Below are positions 12,268 through 21,814 of a stretch of 64,000 nucleotides of DNA, piece by piece. Source of the DNA: Lenzites betulinus (lineage: Eukaryota; Basidiomycota; Agaricomycetes; Polyporales; Polyporaceae); NCBI GenBank assembly GCA_022264855.1, contig JABYQU010000012.1:496001-560000 (forward strand), in the 5' to 3' direction. The notes beneath the pieces are model-generated. The model had not been told where the DNA came from, did not search any database, and was given only the letters and a program-made list of their open reading frames with translations. The translations under genes were made by a program, and so were the position numbers. Position 1 is the first letter of the stretch. Every line of letters begins with the position of its first letter.

Positions 12268-15200
12268 CTAACATGTATTAACTCGCCCAATCGGGGCACG
12301 CTTTTCGAAGCTCTGTCTCGTAGCCTCCGCCAACTCATCTATCCTGCGTAACTCATTGCGCAGCTCCTGTGATAATCGGCTGGACAGCTTGGATGCCGAG
12401 AACGGCCGTAGAACCAACAGGCCATCCAGGGAACGTACCCGCGATAACATAACGTACAAACCCTGTAAAGAGTGCGCACTCTCCAAGTCAACGATAGCAT
12501 GTGTCAGTGACTTTCCTTGACTTTTATAGTCTGTATACGCATACGCTGGGACTAACGGTAGTTGGAGACGAGAAATGCTTTTGACGACCTTCCTTCCCTG
12601 CAGGGACATAGTGCACTTAAAGTGAACGGTCTCTGGAAATACCGGGACTATGTTTTCCTCAAGGTCGTCGCAAATTCGACCTGCACCAGGGACATGGACA
12701 TATGCCACCGTGGCGTACATGTTCCCATCGATCTCGTCATACACGACACGCTGAATGGTTCCCTCAGCGCCATTTACCAATCGACGCCCAAACGCAATAT
12801 TTTCCCGGATCATAACCTTCATACCTGGAAACAGCGGTAGGTGACCCAACGAGTCTTCTGTAATTTTCGACGGTAACCTCCACAAAGCTTTCTGCATGGC
12901 CCCGCCTGCGTATTTGCCGTCTAGCTTATCCTTCGCATGAAATATTGGAACGGTAATGTTCATTTCCCGAGCCCGATGCGCAATAATACGGGCATTGATA
13001 TCATCACGCAGAGCTTTCGTGCCAACAATCACTGGGGCATTTTTGAAATTTCTCAGAGCCTCCGGGTCATCGAAGAACACCTGTTGAGTTACTCGACGGT
13101 AGAGGATATCTAAATCACTCGGCTCTCCTGAGGTGAGATTCGCATGTACTATAGTTTCCCCAACACGCACACGATCAAGAAGCCGGGCATATACCGGGTC
13201 TGCAGATTGTCGTTGATTCTTCATCAACTTCACCACGGTTTTGACTTGTCTCCACAGGTACACACCGCGCAAACTATCCACTCCAGTATGGTCACGAATG
13301 GCTTGCAAGCCCGGGCTATTAACGACTTTGTGGTCATAGAGGGTCGTAGCTAACACGGGTCGCAGCTGCCCAAAGTCCCCGGTGAATATGATGTTAACGC
13401 CGCCAAATGGTAGAACTACTGACGCACCACTGTCGCCTTTGGCCTGTTGTAATCGACGTGAGATTTGGGCCAGGAACTTCGACCCAATCATTGAGATCTC
13501 GTCAATAACGAAGTAACGAACCCGGGACCAAAGGGCAGTCAATTCTTTCATGACAGTCTTACGTTTACTGGGAAGCATCGTCAGCGAATGTACAGTGTAG
13601 CCATCAATATTCAAAGCAGCAGCACCAGTGGGCGCACCGACCATAAACTCGTGCGAACGCCCAAGCAGCTGGAAAAAACGCCTAACAGCCTTCACAATGT
13701 GCGTCTTACCTGTACCGCCGACCCCCGCGATATACATCAAAAGCTGATCTTCACCCCTTACGATATGCTCCGCGATAATTCGGAAAGCTCGTTCCTGCTC
13801 TGGGTTACCGTGCAGCTGCATTTCTTGCACTACGTCATTGATCGCCTGTGCATTGGCATCCTCCGAACCGGCGGCACTCTGCCTGCGCATACCTTCCAAC
13901 ACACCTCTCGTAACATTCGCGTCCATCTCTGCAACACGATGCCGCTTGCGTGGACGCTCACCGTCCTCCATATCAACGCCAGACGTAGGTCTCCTATCAC
14001 GTTTTAGCTTCTGCATCGTCGATGCGTGAATGCGCAATACCCCATCATCTTGGACAGTGCTCCTCGATAAGACATCGACAGGGAATTCGGGCTCATTGAC
14101 CCCCGCGGCGGATGCGGGGCCCACACCACAACAGTAGTCCAACAGTTCTCTACTCTGTATCCCTATTTTATTATCTAACACACCATGCGCGCTATCGTGC
14201 TCGTTGACATTACCGTAGGCGTCGTACGCGCCAGGCTGCTCGAATAGCTCGAACTCTTGATTGGCCGCTTCGTCTAACGCATCGGAAGGACGATTCACAT
14301 CTGCAGGCAATCCGGCGGTAATTAAGGCGAGTGCTTCCGCACGTCGCATGTCCCGGAAAGAGTCTCTAACATCGCGACACTCTGATAGCACGTTCATATT
14401 AGCGATGAAACGCATATGTTCCGCCGTAATCCTAGATCTCTGCCTCTCAAATGCCACGACCCAGCTCTCGTCGACGTCCTTGAGGTCCGTAGGCTGTCGC
14501 CAAGCGACAAACATTATTAACATCATACGTGCCCAAGCTTCCTTTTCCTCCTCCCCTCGATCAGAGCGAGGAACACGGTCTCCAAGTATCACAGGAACTG
14601 ACCATACCTTCCGTAAACGCAGGATATGAGTCTCGAACTGAGTATGCTCCGGGGACGCGAATGTGCCACGGACGGCCCGGCCGCGGCCTCGTGGTACGTT
14701 TTGGACATCAGCTATCTCGCGCACCTCTTGATCTACCTCGTTCGACGTCATGCCACCGCCACGACGCCGCGCACCTCTCGACATGGTCTCCTTATCGACA
14801 CGGCCTACAAATTCATATAGACATAGGTTCGTAAATTCCGCATCTGTACCACGATACATGTAGTCTTGGCACTGATTTGTTGCTGATATCGTACCAGTAC
14901 TGTCTAGCTTCAATGAAAACGAATCCTCCTGTGTTGGATCCAGTGTGCTTCCATCCACCGCGCTGTCGGCGAACTCCCCATCAGCGGTAATATCCCATTC
15001 CATATCCTCGTGACTATAATCATCATTGACAACGTCCTCCGTAGCCTGCTCACCCGCAACAACATCGTCAGACATACTGCGCTCCTGGGGCATATGCTGT
15101 GGCTCAAAGGTACGTTTAAACAGTCGATCGAATGCACCCCAATGCAGAACCTTGAAGGTATGACTAGTGTACACATCGCCGCCACCGACCAGGTAGCTCA

Positions 15201-18200
15201 TTACTTGCTGATGAGACAATTCCTGCCGCGACATCATCCTATTAACGGTCACATTCAGGGCGCCTCTACTCAACGTGCCAGCGCTACGCACATCGATCGC
15301 TGTAGCATCCGGAAATTTCTCATTCGTGCGTTGAATAGCGTACGACAGCGCTCCCAGGCCGACATGTGTAGGTAAGGACTCCTTCGTTATATAATCAGTG
15401 ATGTAGTACATTAATGCCTTTGCAGCCTCACCCGAGCCTATGAATTTGATTTCCATGTTGCTCTGTATCAGGAATATCGTCACCGGATTATAACTTGCAA
15501 TCCGCGGGTGCAACCTACGCAAAACCACACTACCCGATTCCTCATCGACATGTGAATTTGGAATGGTAGTGCCGTCGATGCGCATGCGACACAAAGCATC
15601 ACGCTGGTCAGCGTCGGTCGGTATTACCCCGTTTGGAACATACTTAAAGCAGGTTGTTTGATGCTCATGCCAATTGAACTCCTTTACTAAACTTAACACA
15701 GATGTTTCAAACGCAGTCTCGAAGTCACGCGCACGAGTAAAGGAACGCACAGACGGTCCTGGCACCGCTCCAGGGTGGGGGTTTCCAGAATCATCCGCTC
15801 TCCTCGGCCTCGGTAGAGGATGCCCTGGCTGTTCAGTGACTACCGCGTCGTTTCCTGGAAGCTCACATTTGATCACAGATTCCAACCAGCGGAACACCAA
15901 CTGCGAATACCTCGTCGAGGAAGCCATTTTGTCTCGCAGGCTCTGTGGCCCCAGGTGACCGTCCAACCAAATTAACATATGGCAGTGTAATGTACCTCTT
16001 CCCTGAGCCTCTACCGTGCCGAAGTAAGCTTTACACTTTCCAAACAGTCCTTTCCCTGCCCCCTCATATCCAAGTACGATGCGTATGAAATTGCTAATCA
16101 TAGTATCAAAGAAACGCGCACAGGCGGCTGGATTCGCTGCCGCAAATACGGTACGCTGCCATCGTGACCATTCTTCGCCCCGCGCTGCGTCTTCTACATT
16201 TATATCCTCTCCTCCATATAGCCGTACCAATGGGTGATCACGATCCGACGGATTTAACGTTATAAACAAAGTAGGCGTGCCAATGTGATTGATCAATCCC
16301 CGAATCTGATTTCGCAATGCGATTTTATAGCCATTCCCACCGGGAAGATCGTGCGCCATAGTGTTGACTTTGAGGAGCAGCCGTACGATCGCCGCTTCGT
16401 CTTGATCTTGTGCGCGGTAACGAGGATTCTCTTTGTACGCAGCGATCAACTTATCAAGCTTGGTAACATCGACATTCAAAAGTTCGTGTATTACCCGTTC
16501 ACGTTGCGAAGCCGGCACCCTGAAGGTAACTGAATCAAACACAGCTCGCTTCTGCAAAATATTGTAATACACGAAAGCGAAGTCGGCGTCCTTCCGAAAC
16601 ATGGAACTTTCGATCCTCAAAAGATACTTGAGCTGATGTGGCAGAGTCAATGGAACAAGTCGACGAGGATCAAAGAAACCACCGATTCCCCAAGGATCGA
16701 GGTGAGGAAAGAGCCACGATAGAAGACTCGGATTCTCAAAATCGGGAATAAATTGTGAGCCTGCTTGCGACCGAATGAAGGCACCACGCTTTAGGCAATG
16801 CGCCAACGCTGCCATAGACATCTGCTGATAATTGACAGGCGTGTCATCGTTGTCGGTGTATCCAACGTTCTCCATCAGCATGTCTACGTCCTCTGTACCA
16901 TTTCGAGGATTAGTCTCCGCCGCTGCGTCCCCCGGTATGTAGCCATCTGTCGCCCCCGATACCGCATCACTGCGCTCTATGTGCCCTATCTCGATTGAAC
17001 ACGGTACGCCTTGGTCCACCGTTGACGTCCCTGGTCCAAATAAACCGTCCAAGTTGGCCAGACTCAAGCCCTTAAAGGTACCATCCACTCGGTAATGCGG
17101 ATTATTTGCTACTAAGAATTCGATCATTGTCTGAACCCTGGACTTCCTAACGAGTACTGGTCGTAGCCGCTCTATGGACGCCTTCGTTGGTCGGGTCTGC
17201 CCGACGAATACCGCACAGACTGTATCCCGGATCATGTCCGTGGATGGCGGCAGAACATCAGTGAGATGTGTCGAATCCTGAGGATGTATGGCAATATTTC
17301 CTTTGACATAGCGCTGAGATATCTCCGATGGGAGTCGGCGTTCTGTTGCATCCTTAGACTCACTGAATTTGAACGATATTTTGCTTGCCCTCGCGCGCGA
17401 AATCAACATGCGCTCAACCGGCGTAGCTGTCTGAAACGCCTCCCTAACAGTTGCGGGTAAATGCTCATGACCAAAATACAACCAGTTCGCCAGAGCAAAT
17501 TTAGGAAGCCTGCCACGCTTCAATTCAGGAAGACATCCGACACATATATGCATGCTGTCCAGCCTGAGCGTATTGACTAAACCCTGAGGATGTAAGATTG
17601 CGCCCTGATACGCGATGCGATTGTACGTTCGAGGCTGCAGGTGCTCCGGCAACATCGAGTTTCGAAGAACAGATAGATTGATACTGACAGGATCTACAAC
17701 CACAATCCTGGTCCGGTCTGTCGCACATCCGCATACCGAGCACACAATTTCTTTCAATATATGTGTGCTCATTGCCTCCTCCCAACGCGCGATGATATCA
17801 TGACGCCCCGCCATGTCGATAACACGCAGATGCTCACATTCCTCCTCAACGCCGGCGCTATCGGAACGGGGATCGGACGTTTCGTCCACATCCATGATGT
17901 CTTCCTGGCTCGCTGTAGTCAACGGACGTTGGCGACGTGCATGAGCCCTGGGTGAACTCAACACGCGGAACACATATTCGTTCAACGTACACTGTCCCTC
18001 GCAAGTGTGGATGCTAAACAACGTAATGAGAGTCTCCTGCGTAGCTCGGATATCGAAGGCAACGCCGTGGGACTGCAAAATACTCTTCAGTTGAGGTGGG
18101 CGCCAGTAGCTGAATAAATGCGGTAACATACGCAGTGGGCACGAAAAGACTAGATCCCCTGCGGCATACATACGGGCTGTGTTGTATCCTCGAACCACGG

Positions 18201-18417
18201 TCCTGAATTGAAACATACTATCCAAGTGGGTCTTAGTGATACGACGCGGGGCTGCCTGAAGGCGACCTCCCGCACCAACGATGTACTGCGCATCCACCTC
18301 TATGATCAGGTACCAAGGACGAATAACGTATATCAACAAACGAGAACAGAACAAATTCAATCGTGAAGCAGCGATCCAGTGGACACACGGCAGCACGGTA
18401 AAGGGATGATAGGTCAA
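12180..18417 (-). mobile_element. Autonomous Helitron, ends not resolved
   Basis: The element is defined by the intact Rep-helicase frame. Helitrons begin with TC, end with a hairpin followed by CTRR, and insert between A and T without target duplication. I could not fix either end. A GC-rich hairpin (AGCGCC, 7-nt loop, GGCGCT) lies at 12180-12198, about 70 nt past the stop codon, but no CTRR follows within a dozen bases. The start is taken from that hairpin only as a minimum extent. Confidence 0.7.
12268..18417 (-). CDS. Helitron Rep-helicase (HUH endonuclease plus PIF1-like helicase)
   Basis: A single uninterrupted frame of 2049 codons. The N-terminal third has a Cys-rich segment (CSVCG ... 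CVGC, around residues 230-300) like the DUF6570-type region of fungal Helitrons, followed by a Helitron-like N domain. The Rep nuclease shows the HUH motif in GTLHCHMLIWL (about residue 810) and a two-tyrosine active site in YYITDYITKE (about residue 1005). The C-terminal third is a PIF1/RecD-like helicase with Walker A GVGGTGKTHIV (about 1567), Walker B FVIDEISMIG (about 1639) and FTGDFGQLRPV. A rolling-circle transposase of this kind nicks, unwinds and copies the element. No stop or frameshift interrupts it, so it could be active. The first Met is at 18417, but the true start may be an internal Met near the conserved part. The upstream small ORFs are not convincingly part of it. Confidence 0.95.
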   Translation of the reverse strand: MTYHPFTVLPCVHWIAASRLNLFCSRLLIYVIRPWYLIIEVDAQYIVGAGGRLQAAPRRITKTHLDSMFQFRTVVRGYNTARMYAAGDLVFSCPLRMLPHLFSYWRPPQLKSILQSHGVAFDIRATQETLITLFSIHTCEGQCTLNEYVFRVLSSPRAHARRQRPLTTASQEDIMDVDETSDPRSDSAGVEEECEHLRVIDMAGRHDIIARWEEAMSTHILKEIVCSVCGCATDRTRIVVVDPVSINLSVLRNSMLPEHLQPRTYNRIAYQGAILHPQGLVNTLRLDSMHICVGCLPELKRGRLPKFALANWLYFGHEHLPATVREAFQTATPVERMLISRARASKISFKFSESKDATERRLPSEISQRYVKGNIAIHPQDSTHLTDVLPPSTDMIRDTVCAVFVGQTRPTKASIERLRPVLVRKSRVQTMIEFLVANNPHYRVDGTFKGLSLANLDGLFGPGTSTVDQGVPCSIEIGHIERSDAVSGATDGYIPGDAAAETNPRNGTEDVDMLMENVGYTDNDDTPVNYQQMSMAALAHCLKRGAFIRSQAGSQFIPDFENPSLLSWLFPHLDPWGIGGFFDPRRLVPLTLPHQLKYLLRIESSMFRKDADFAFVYYNILQKRAVFDSVTFRVPASQRERVIHELLNVDVTKLDKLIAAYKENPRYRAQDQDEAAIVRLLLKVNTMAHDLPGGNGYKIALRNQIRGLINHIGTPTLFITLNPSDRDHPLVRLYGGEDINVEDAARGEEWSRWQRTVFAAANPAACARFFDTMISNFIRIVLGYEGAGKGLFGKCKAYFGTVEAQGRGTLHCHMLIWLDGHLGPQSLRDKMASSTRYSQLVFRWLESVIKCELPGNDAVVTEQPGHPLPRPRRADDSGNPHPGAVPGPSVRSFTRARDFETAFETSVLSLVKEFNWHEHQTTCFKYVPNGVIPTDADQRDALCRMRIDGTTIPNSHVDEESGSVVLRRLHPRIASYNPVTIFLIQSNMEIKFIGSGEAAKALMYYITDYITKESLPTHVGLGALSYAIQRTNEKFPDATAIDVRSAGTLSRGALNVTVNRMMSRQELSHQQVMSYLVGGGDVYTSHTFKVLHWGAFDRLFKRTFEPQHMPQERSMSDDVVAGEQATEDVVNDDYSHEDMEWDITADGEFADSAVDGSTLDPTQEDSFSLKLDSTGTISATNQCQDYMYRGTDAEFTNLCLYEFVGRVDKETMSRGARRRGGGMTSNEVDQEVREIADVQNVPRGRGRAVRGTFASPEHTQFETHILRLRKVWSVPVILGDRVPRSDRGEEEKEAWARMMLIMFVAWRQPTDLKDVDESWVVAFERQRSRITAEHMRFIANMNVLSECRDVRDSFRDMRRAEALALITAGLPADVNRPSDALDEAANQEFELFEQPGAYDAYGNVNEHDSAHGVLDNKIGIQSRELLDYCCGVGPASAAGVNEPEFPVDVLSRSTVQDDGVLRIHASTMQKLKRDRRPTSGVDMEDGERPRKRHRVAEMDANVTRGVLEGMRRQSAAGSEDANAQAINDVVQEMQLHGNPEQERAFRIIAEHIVRGEDQLLMYIAGVGGTGKTHIVKAVRRFFQLLGRSHEFMVGAPTGAAALNIDGYTVHSLTMLPSKRKTVMKELTALWSRVRYFVIDEISMIGSKFLAQISRRLQQAKGDSGASVVLPFGGVNIIFTGDFGQLRPVLATTLYDHKVVNSPGLQAIRDHTGVDSLRGVYLWRQVKTVVKLMKNQRQSADPVYARLLDRVRVGETIVHANLTSGEPSDLDILYRRVTQQVFFDDPEALRNFKNAPVIVGTKALRDDINARIIAHRAREMNITVPIFHAKDKLDGKYAGGAMQKALWRLPSKITEDSLGHLPLFPGMKVMIRENIAFGRRLVNGAEGTIQRVVYDEIDGNMYATVAYVHVPGAGRICDDLEENIVPVFPETVHFKCTMSLQGRKVVKSISRLQLPLVPAYAYTDYKSQGKSLTHAIVDLESAHSLQGLYVMLSRVRSLDGLLVLRPFSASKLSSRLSQELRNELRRIDELAEATRQSFEKRAPIGRVNTC

Positions 18418-18653
18418 TAAACAGTTGGCGTGTAAAAAAAGCAGCTACGCACCGAATAAAGCGGGTGATGCCGCTTCGGAGGACGTCTCGGGCCCAGAAG
18501 CGGTGCCCGACAACTCTGAATAGCGGGTTCATACCGGAATGTAGCGACACAGGTATATATCCCACCATATGTCCGAACGTCCTCCATGGGGACAACAGTG
18601 TCCCGGAGAGTCGACCTATCTGCGCGAGGGATGAGCATTACACATAGGTAGAC

Positions 18654-18833
18654 ATGCACAACTTACCGAGTGCAGAGGAGGACCCCGACGTTGAGGGCTG
18701 GTGGGGGTCCGATGAACACGAAGAAACTGCATCGACAAGCATTAGTAACCCGTTTGCACAACGGCGCGAAAGTACACACCACAAGCATGAGGTCGGGACA
18801 TTGTGGCAAGAAGCAATAACCGTGTACAATTAG
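18654..18833 (+). CDS. Small acidic ORF, 59 codons, uncertain
   Basis: Starts at an ATG and reads an acidic, Trp-containing peptide (EEDPDVEGWWGSDEHEE near the start) to a TAG. The composition is less random than the surrounding frames, and it may be an exon or remnant of a larger gene broken by the Helitron next to it. No family recognised. The following 350 bases to the next gene show nothing else. Confidence 0.2.
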   Translation: MHNLPSAEEDPDVEGWWGSDEHEETASTSISNPFAQRRESTHHKHEVGTLWQEAITVYN

Positions 18834-19186
18834 CGATGAGACACGGGCGACGCCTCTGCGACGCGCTGCGAGGTGGTGGCAATATATACCGACAAGCGAA
18901 GCTCCCTGGTTTTATACCACGCATCGTGCGAACTAGACATAGCTTATATACCAGTGCAGCGTGCGAACCGCTCGTGAGATCGCATCGGGATGGCGTCATA
19001 CGGCCTACCCAGACCGGGCCCAGAGCGTCACCCATAACATGGTCACAGTTCGTGACGGTCACGCTAAGCGTTATTTACCCCCCAAGACCTGTTCTACTTC
19101 GTAGTCCAGGGATCACGACGGTAAGTACGGCAGGCTGCGTCTCCGCGGACCTTCTCTGACACGCTTTCCAGAACTACACTCCTGTA

Positions 19187-21814
19187 ATGTCGCTTGCATG
19201 GCATCGTGGCTGTCTTGCGGTTATCGGGCCGCGCGTGGACGCCGTTGCCCAAACTGCAATCGCAAACTTCGGCACAACGACCTACGCGCAGTATACTACG
19301 CGGCTCTGCGCTGCTTCGTCCACCTTTCACATCACAGTCCTCGCAAAGGATGAGCTCCGAGACGGGTCCGTCAAAGCCGCTCTACCTCCACTCGACTCCA
19401 TCGACACCCAGCACCTGCACTTCGTTGGGATCGGCGGGGACCCCAAATCTGGCACATTCTTCGTCGTAGTGGTATGGCCTTCCGGCCAGGTACTACGCAG
19501 CCGCGTCGGCCTCGGCATGAAGCAGTTCCACATAACCATCTCGGCGCGCGACGACCATACGCTCGACAAGGGGTTCGACGCCGTTCTACCTGCAAACTAC
19601 CTTCCCAACTTCTCTCTTGATGATCCTGAGTTCCTCGACCACCTCGCGTTCACCTATTTCCTGGAGGCCCGGTATGACCGTGCATGCACCACCGCGGTTC
19701 GCCTATGCAAGCTCACACACGACTCTGAGCGGGGCTTTCTCAGGCTGGCAGACGCGGCACTCAAGGAAGGCTTGCACAAGCTTGCCATGCTCGCATTCGC
19801 CTGCACATTCCAGCGTTGCACGGAATCGAGGGTGCGCGAATATTGCCTCAGCAAATTGGAGGAATGCGCACACTACACGGAATGGGGCGCCGTCTTCACC
19901 GATGCGGAGAAGCACCAGATCCAGGGAGAGTTTCCTCGCGAGCTGCTCGAGCCGTGGTCCCCTGAGCTACGCTACGAGCTGAGCAGGCGAACATTGGCTG
20001 ACGTACCCTCGCTTTCTCTACCCCCGCGGGAGCCCATGTCCATACCACCCTCGCGCCTTTCCAGTCCTCGTGCGGAACTCGTGCGTATTCCACGGTTCTT
20101 CAGGTGGCTGGTCCCATTCCACCTGGCACTCATGTCCACGCCACGCAACGCCGCGGACATCGACGCCCTCGCCGCACCCCACCTCGACATCCGCCACGTG
20201 CTCACCCTTACGGAGGAGACCCCCCTCGAGAAGTCGTGGTTCGCGGGAAGGGCGCTCCGCAACACGTTCCTCCCCATACCCAACTACATGCCACCAACGA
20301 TCGAGCAGGTCGACCTCATACTGCGCATGCTCGGGAACGAGCGGAACACGCCGATGCTCATTCACTGCGGCGGAGGCAAGGGACGCGCTGGGACGGTCGC
20401 TGCGTGCTACCTCGTCGCATACGGGTTCGCGAGGCCTGACCCGGAGCGCACGGAGCCGACCATGTCCGCCAGCGAAGCCATCGCTGCATTGCGCGCTCTC
20501 CGTCCGGGGAGCATCGAGACGCCTCAGCAGGAGGAGTTCGTGTCCAAGTACTGCAGCGTGCTCTGGAAGCGCCGCGCAATAGTACCCGAGCTCGTTCCCG
20601 AGCCTGCGCCCTGTTCGCTTGACATAGAGGGCCCGCTACCCGCGAACGCGGACCTCTTTGTCCTCGTCGGCCTTCCTGGCTCCGGAAAGTCTACGTTCGC
20701 GCGGATGCTCATAACGCGCGACCCGCGCCGGTGGACGTACATCTCACAGGACGACGCAGGCAACCGCAGTGCATGCGAGACCGCCCTGGGGAACGCGCGT
20801 AGCAGCGCCCGTGTTCTCCTTGACCTTTGCAACGTCTCGCGCGACGGACGCAAGTCGTGGCTCGCGGTCGCGGCGCACTGGGCTACAGCGCCCGTATGCG
20901 TCTGGTTCGACTACCCGCAAGCACTGTGCATGTCGCGCGCCCAGAACCGTGCGGGGCACCCGACACTCCCCCCGGGCAACCGTGTGCGCAACGCGATGAA
21001 GCAGATGTACGACGCATTTTCTCAACCCACGCTCGAAGAAGGCTTCATAACGATCGCGACTATCCGCTCCTTCACAGCCGCCGAAGACCTAGTAGCGCGC
21101 CTCTCGCCCGAGGTAGGGCTTTTGAAGTTCCCGCGTACACCGCACCTCCTAGACCTCGGCTCCGCGACCAACGACGATCTTGTCGCCACGGACATGCCCG
21201 TCATGCGCGCGGGGGACTCCGCGCTGCTCACCGAGAAGGTCGACGGCGCGAACATGGGCTTCTCGCTCTCGGCGGACCGCACCGCGATCCTCGTCCAGAA
21301 CCGCTCTCACTACGTGAACCCCGCGTCACACGCGCAGTTCCGCAAGCTCGGCGTGTGGGTCGACCGACACCGGGCGGATCTGATGCGGGTGCTCGACCGC
21401 GACCCGCTGTGGGCGCAGCGGTATGTGCTTTTCGGGGAGTGGCTCGCCGCGACGCATTCGATCCCGTATAACCGCTTGCCGGACTGGTTCCTCGCGTTCG
21501 ACCTTTACGACAGAAGCACGGGGCGGTGGGCGGCGCGGCGCACGCTCGAGCGGCTCTTGGAGGGTACGGCGATTCGGCTGGTGCCTGTCGTTCGTGAGGG
21601 CGGGATGCCCAGCGCGGACGAGCTGCGCCAGATCGTCCGGGGCCCGTCGCTGTATTATGACGGGCCTGTGGAGGGAGTGTATGTGAAGGTGGAGAGAGCA
21701 GGCGAGGTCGTCTCACGAGGGAAGGTCGTGCGAGCGGACTTCATCGCTGGGAACGAACACTGGTCCAGGGGACCCCTCCAAACAAACCAGCTGGAAGCGG
21801 ACGTCGGGTCGTAA
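19187..21814 (+). CDS. Multidomain RNA repair protein: 2H-like, DSP phosphatase, P-loop kinase, RNA ligase
   Basis: An 875-codon intronless gene in a genome where neighbours have many introns. Modules in order: (1) residues about 25-140, two HxT motifs, FHITVL (48-50) and FHITIS (115-117), as in 2H phosphoesterases that open 2',3'-cyclic phosphates; (2) a helical linker about 150-290; (3) about 305-465, a dual-specificity-phosphatase core with the HCx5R signature in IHCGGGKGRAGT (Cys394, Arg400); (4) about 488-640, a P-loop kinase with GLPGSGKST (495-503) and SQDD (520-523), like polynucleotide kinases; (5) about 655-870, a covalent nucleotidyltransferase ligase: motif I EKVDGAN with Lys684, LFGEW (748-752), FLAFDLYD (768-775), EGVYVK (829-834) and GKVVRADF (845-852). 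Together these would heal and seal RNA ends. Fungal Trl1 has the order ligase-kinase-phosphodiesterase and no phosphatase, so this is a different protein. The domain assignments rest on motifs read by eye; module 1 is the least certain. The Met at 19187 is the first in frame. Confidence 0.85.
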   Translation: MSLAWHRGCLAVIGPRVDAVAQTAIANFGTTTYAQYTTRLCAASSTFHITVLAKDELRDGSVKAALPPLDSIDTQHLHFVGIGGDPKSGTFFVVVVWPSGQVLRSRVGLGMKQFHITISARDDHTLDKGFDAVLPANYLPNFSLDDPEFLDHLAFTYFLEARYDRACTTAVRLCKLTHDSERGFLRLADAALKEGLHKLAMLAFACTFQRCTESRVREYCLSKLEECAHYTEWGAVFTDAEKHQIQGEFPRELLEPWSPELRYELSRRTLADVPSLSLPPREPMSIPPSRLSSPRAELVRIPRFFRWLVPFHLALMSTPRNAADIDALAAPHLDIRHVLTLTEETPLEKSWFAGRALRNTFLPIPNYMPPTIEQVDLILRMLGNERNTPMLIHCGGGKGRAGTVAACYLVAYGFARPDPERTEPTMSASEAIAALRALRPGSIETPQQEEFVSKYCSVLWKRRAIVPELVPEPAPCSLDIEGPLPANADLFVLVGLPGSGKSTFARMLITRDPRRWTYISQDDAGNRSACETALGNARSSARVLLDLCNVSRDGRKSWLAVAAHWATAPVCVWFDYPQALCMSRAQNRAGHPTLPPGNRVRNAMKQMYDAFSQPTLEEGFITIATIRSFTAAEDLVARLSPEVGLLKFPRTPHLLDLGSATNDDLVATDMPVMRAGDSALLTEKVDGANMGFSLSADRTAILVQNRSHYVNPASHAQFRKLGVWVDRHRADLMRVLDRDPLWAQRYVLFGEWLAATHSIPYNRLPDWFLAFDLYDRSTGRWAARRTLERLLEGTAIRLVPVVREGGMPSADELRQIVRGPSLYYDGPVEGVYVKVERAGEVVSRGKVVRADFIAGNEHWSRGPLQTNQLEADVGS

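Noticed and set aside
12562..17955. Plus-strand ORFs within the Helitron
   Set aside because: All are antisense shadows of the transposase frame.
20018..21716. Several long frames overlapping the RNA-repair gene on both strands
   Set aside because: High GC leaves few stops; none has motifs, while the main frame has five sets of conserved motifs.
19187..21814. Assignment as the canonical fungal tRNA ligase Trl1
   Set aside because: Domain order is reversed and a phosphatase module is present; Trl1 has neither feature.
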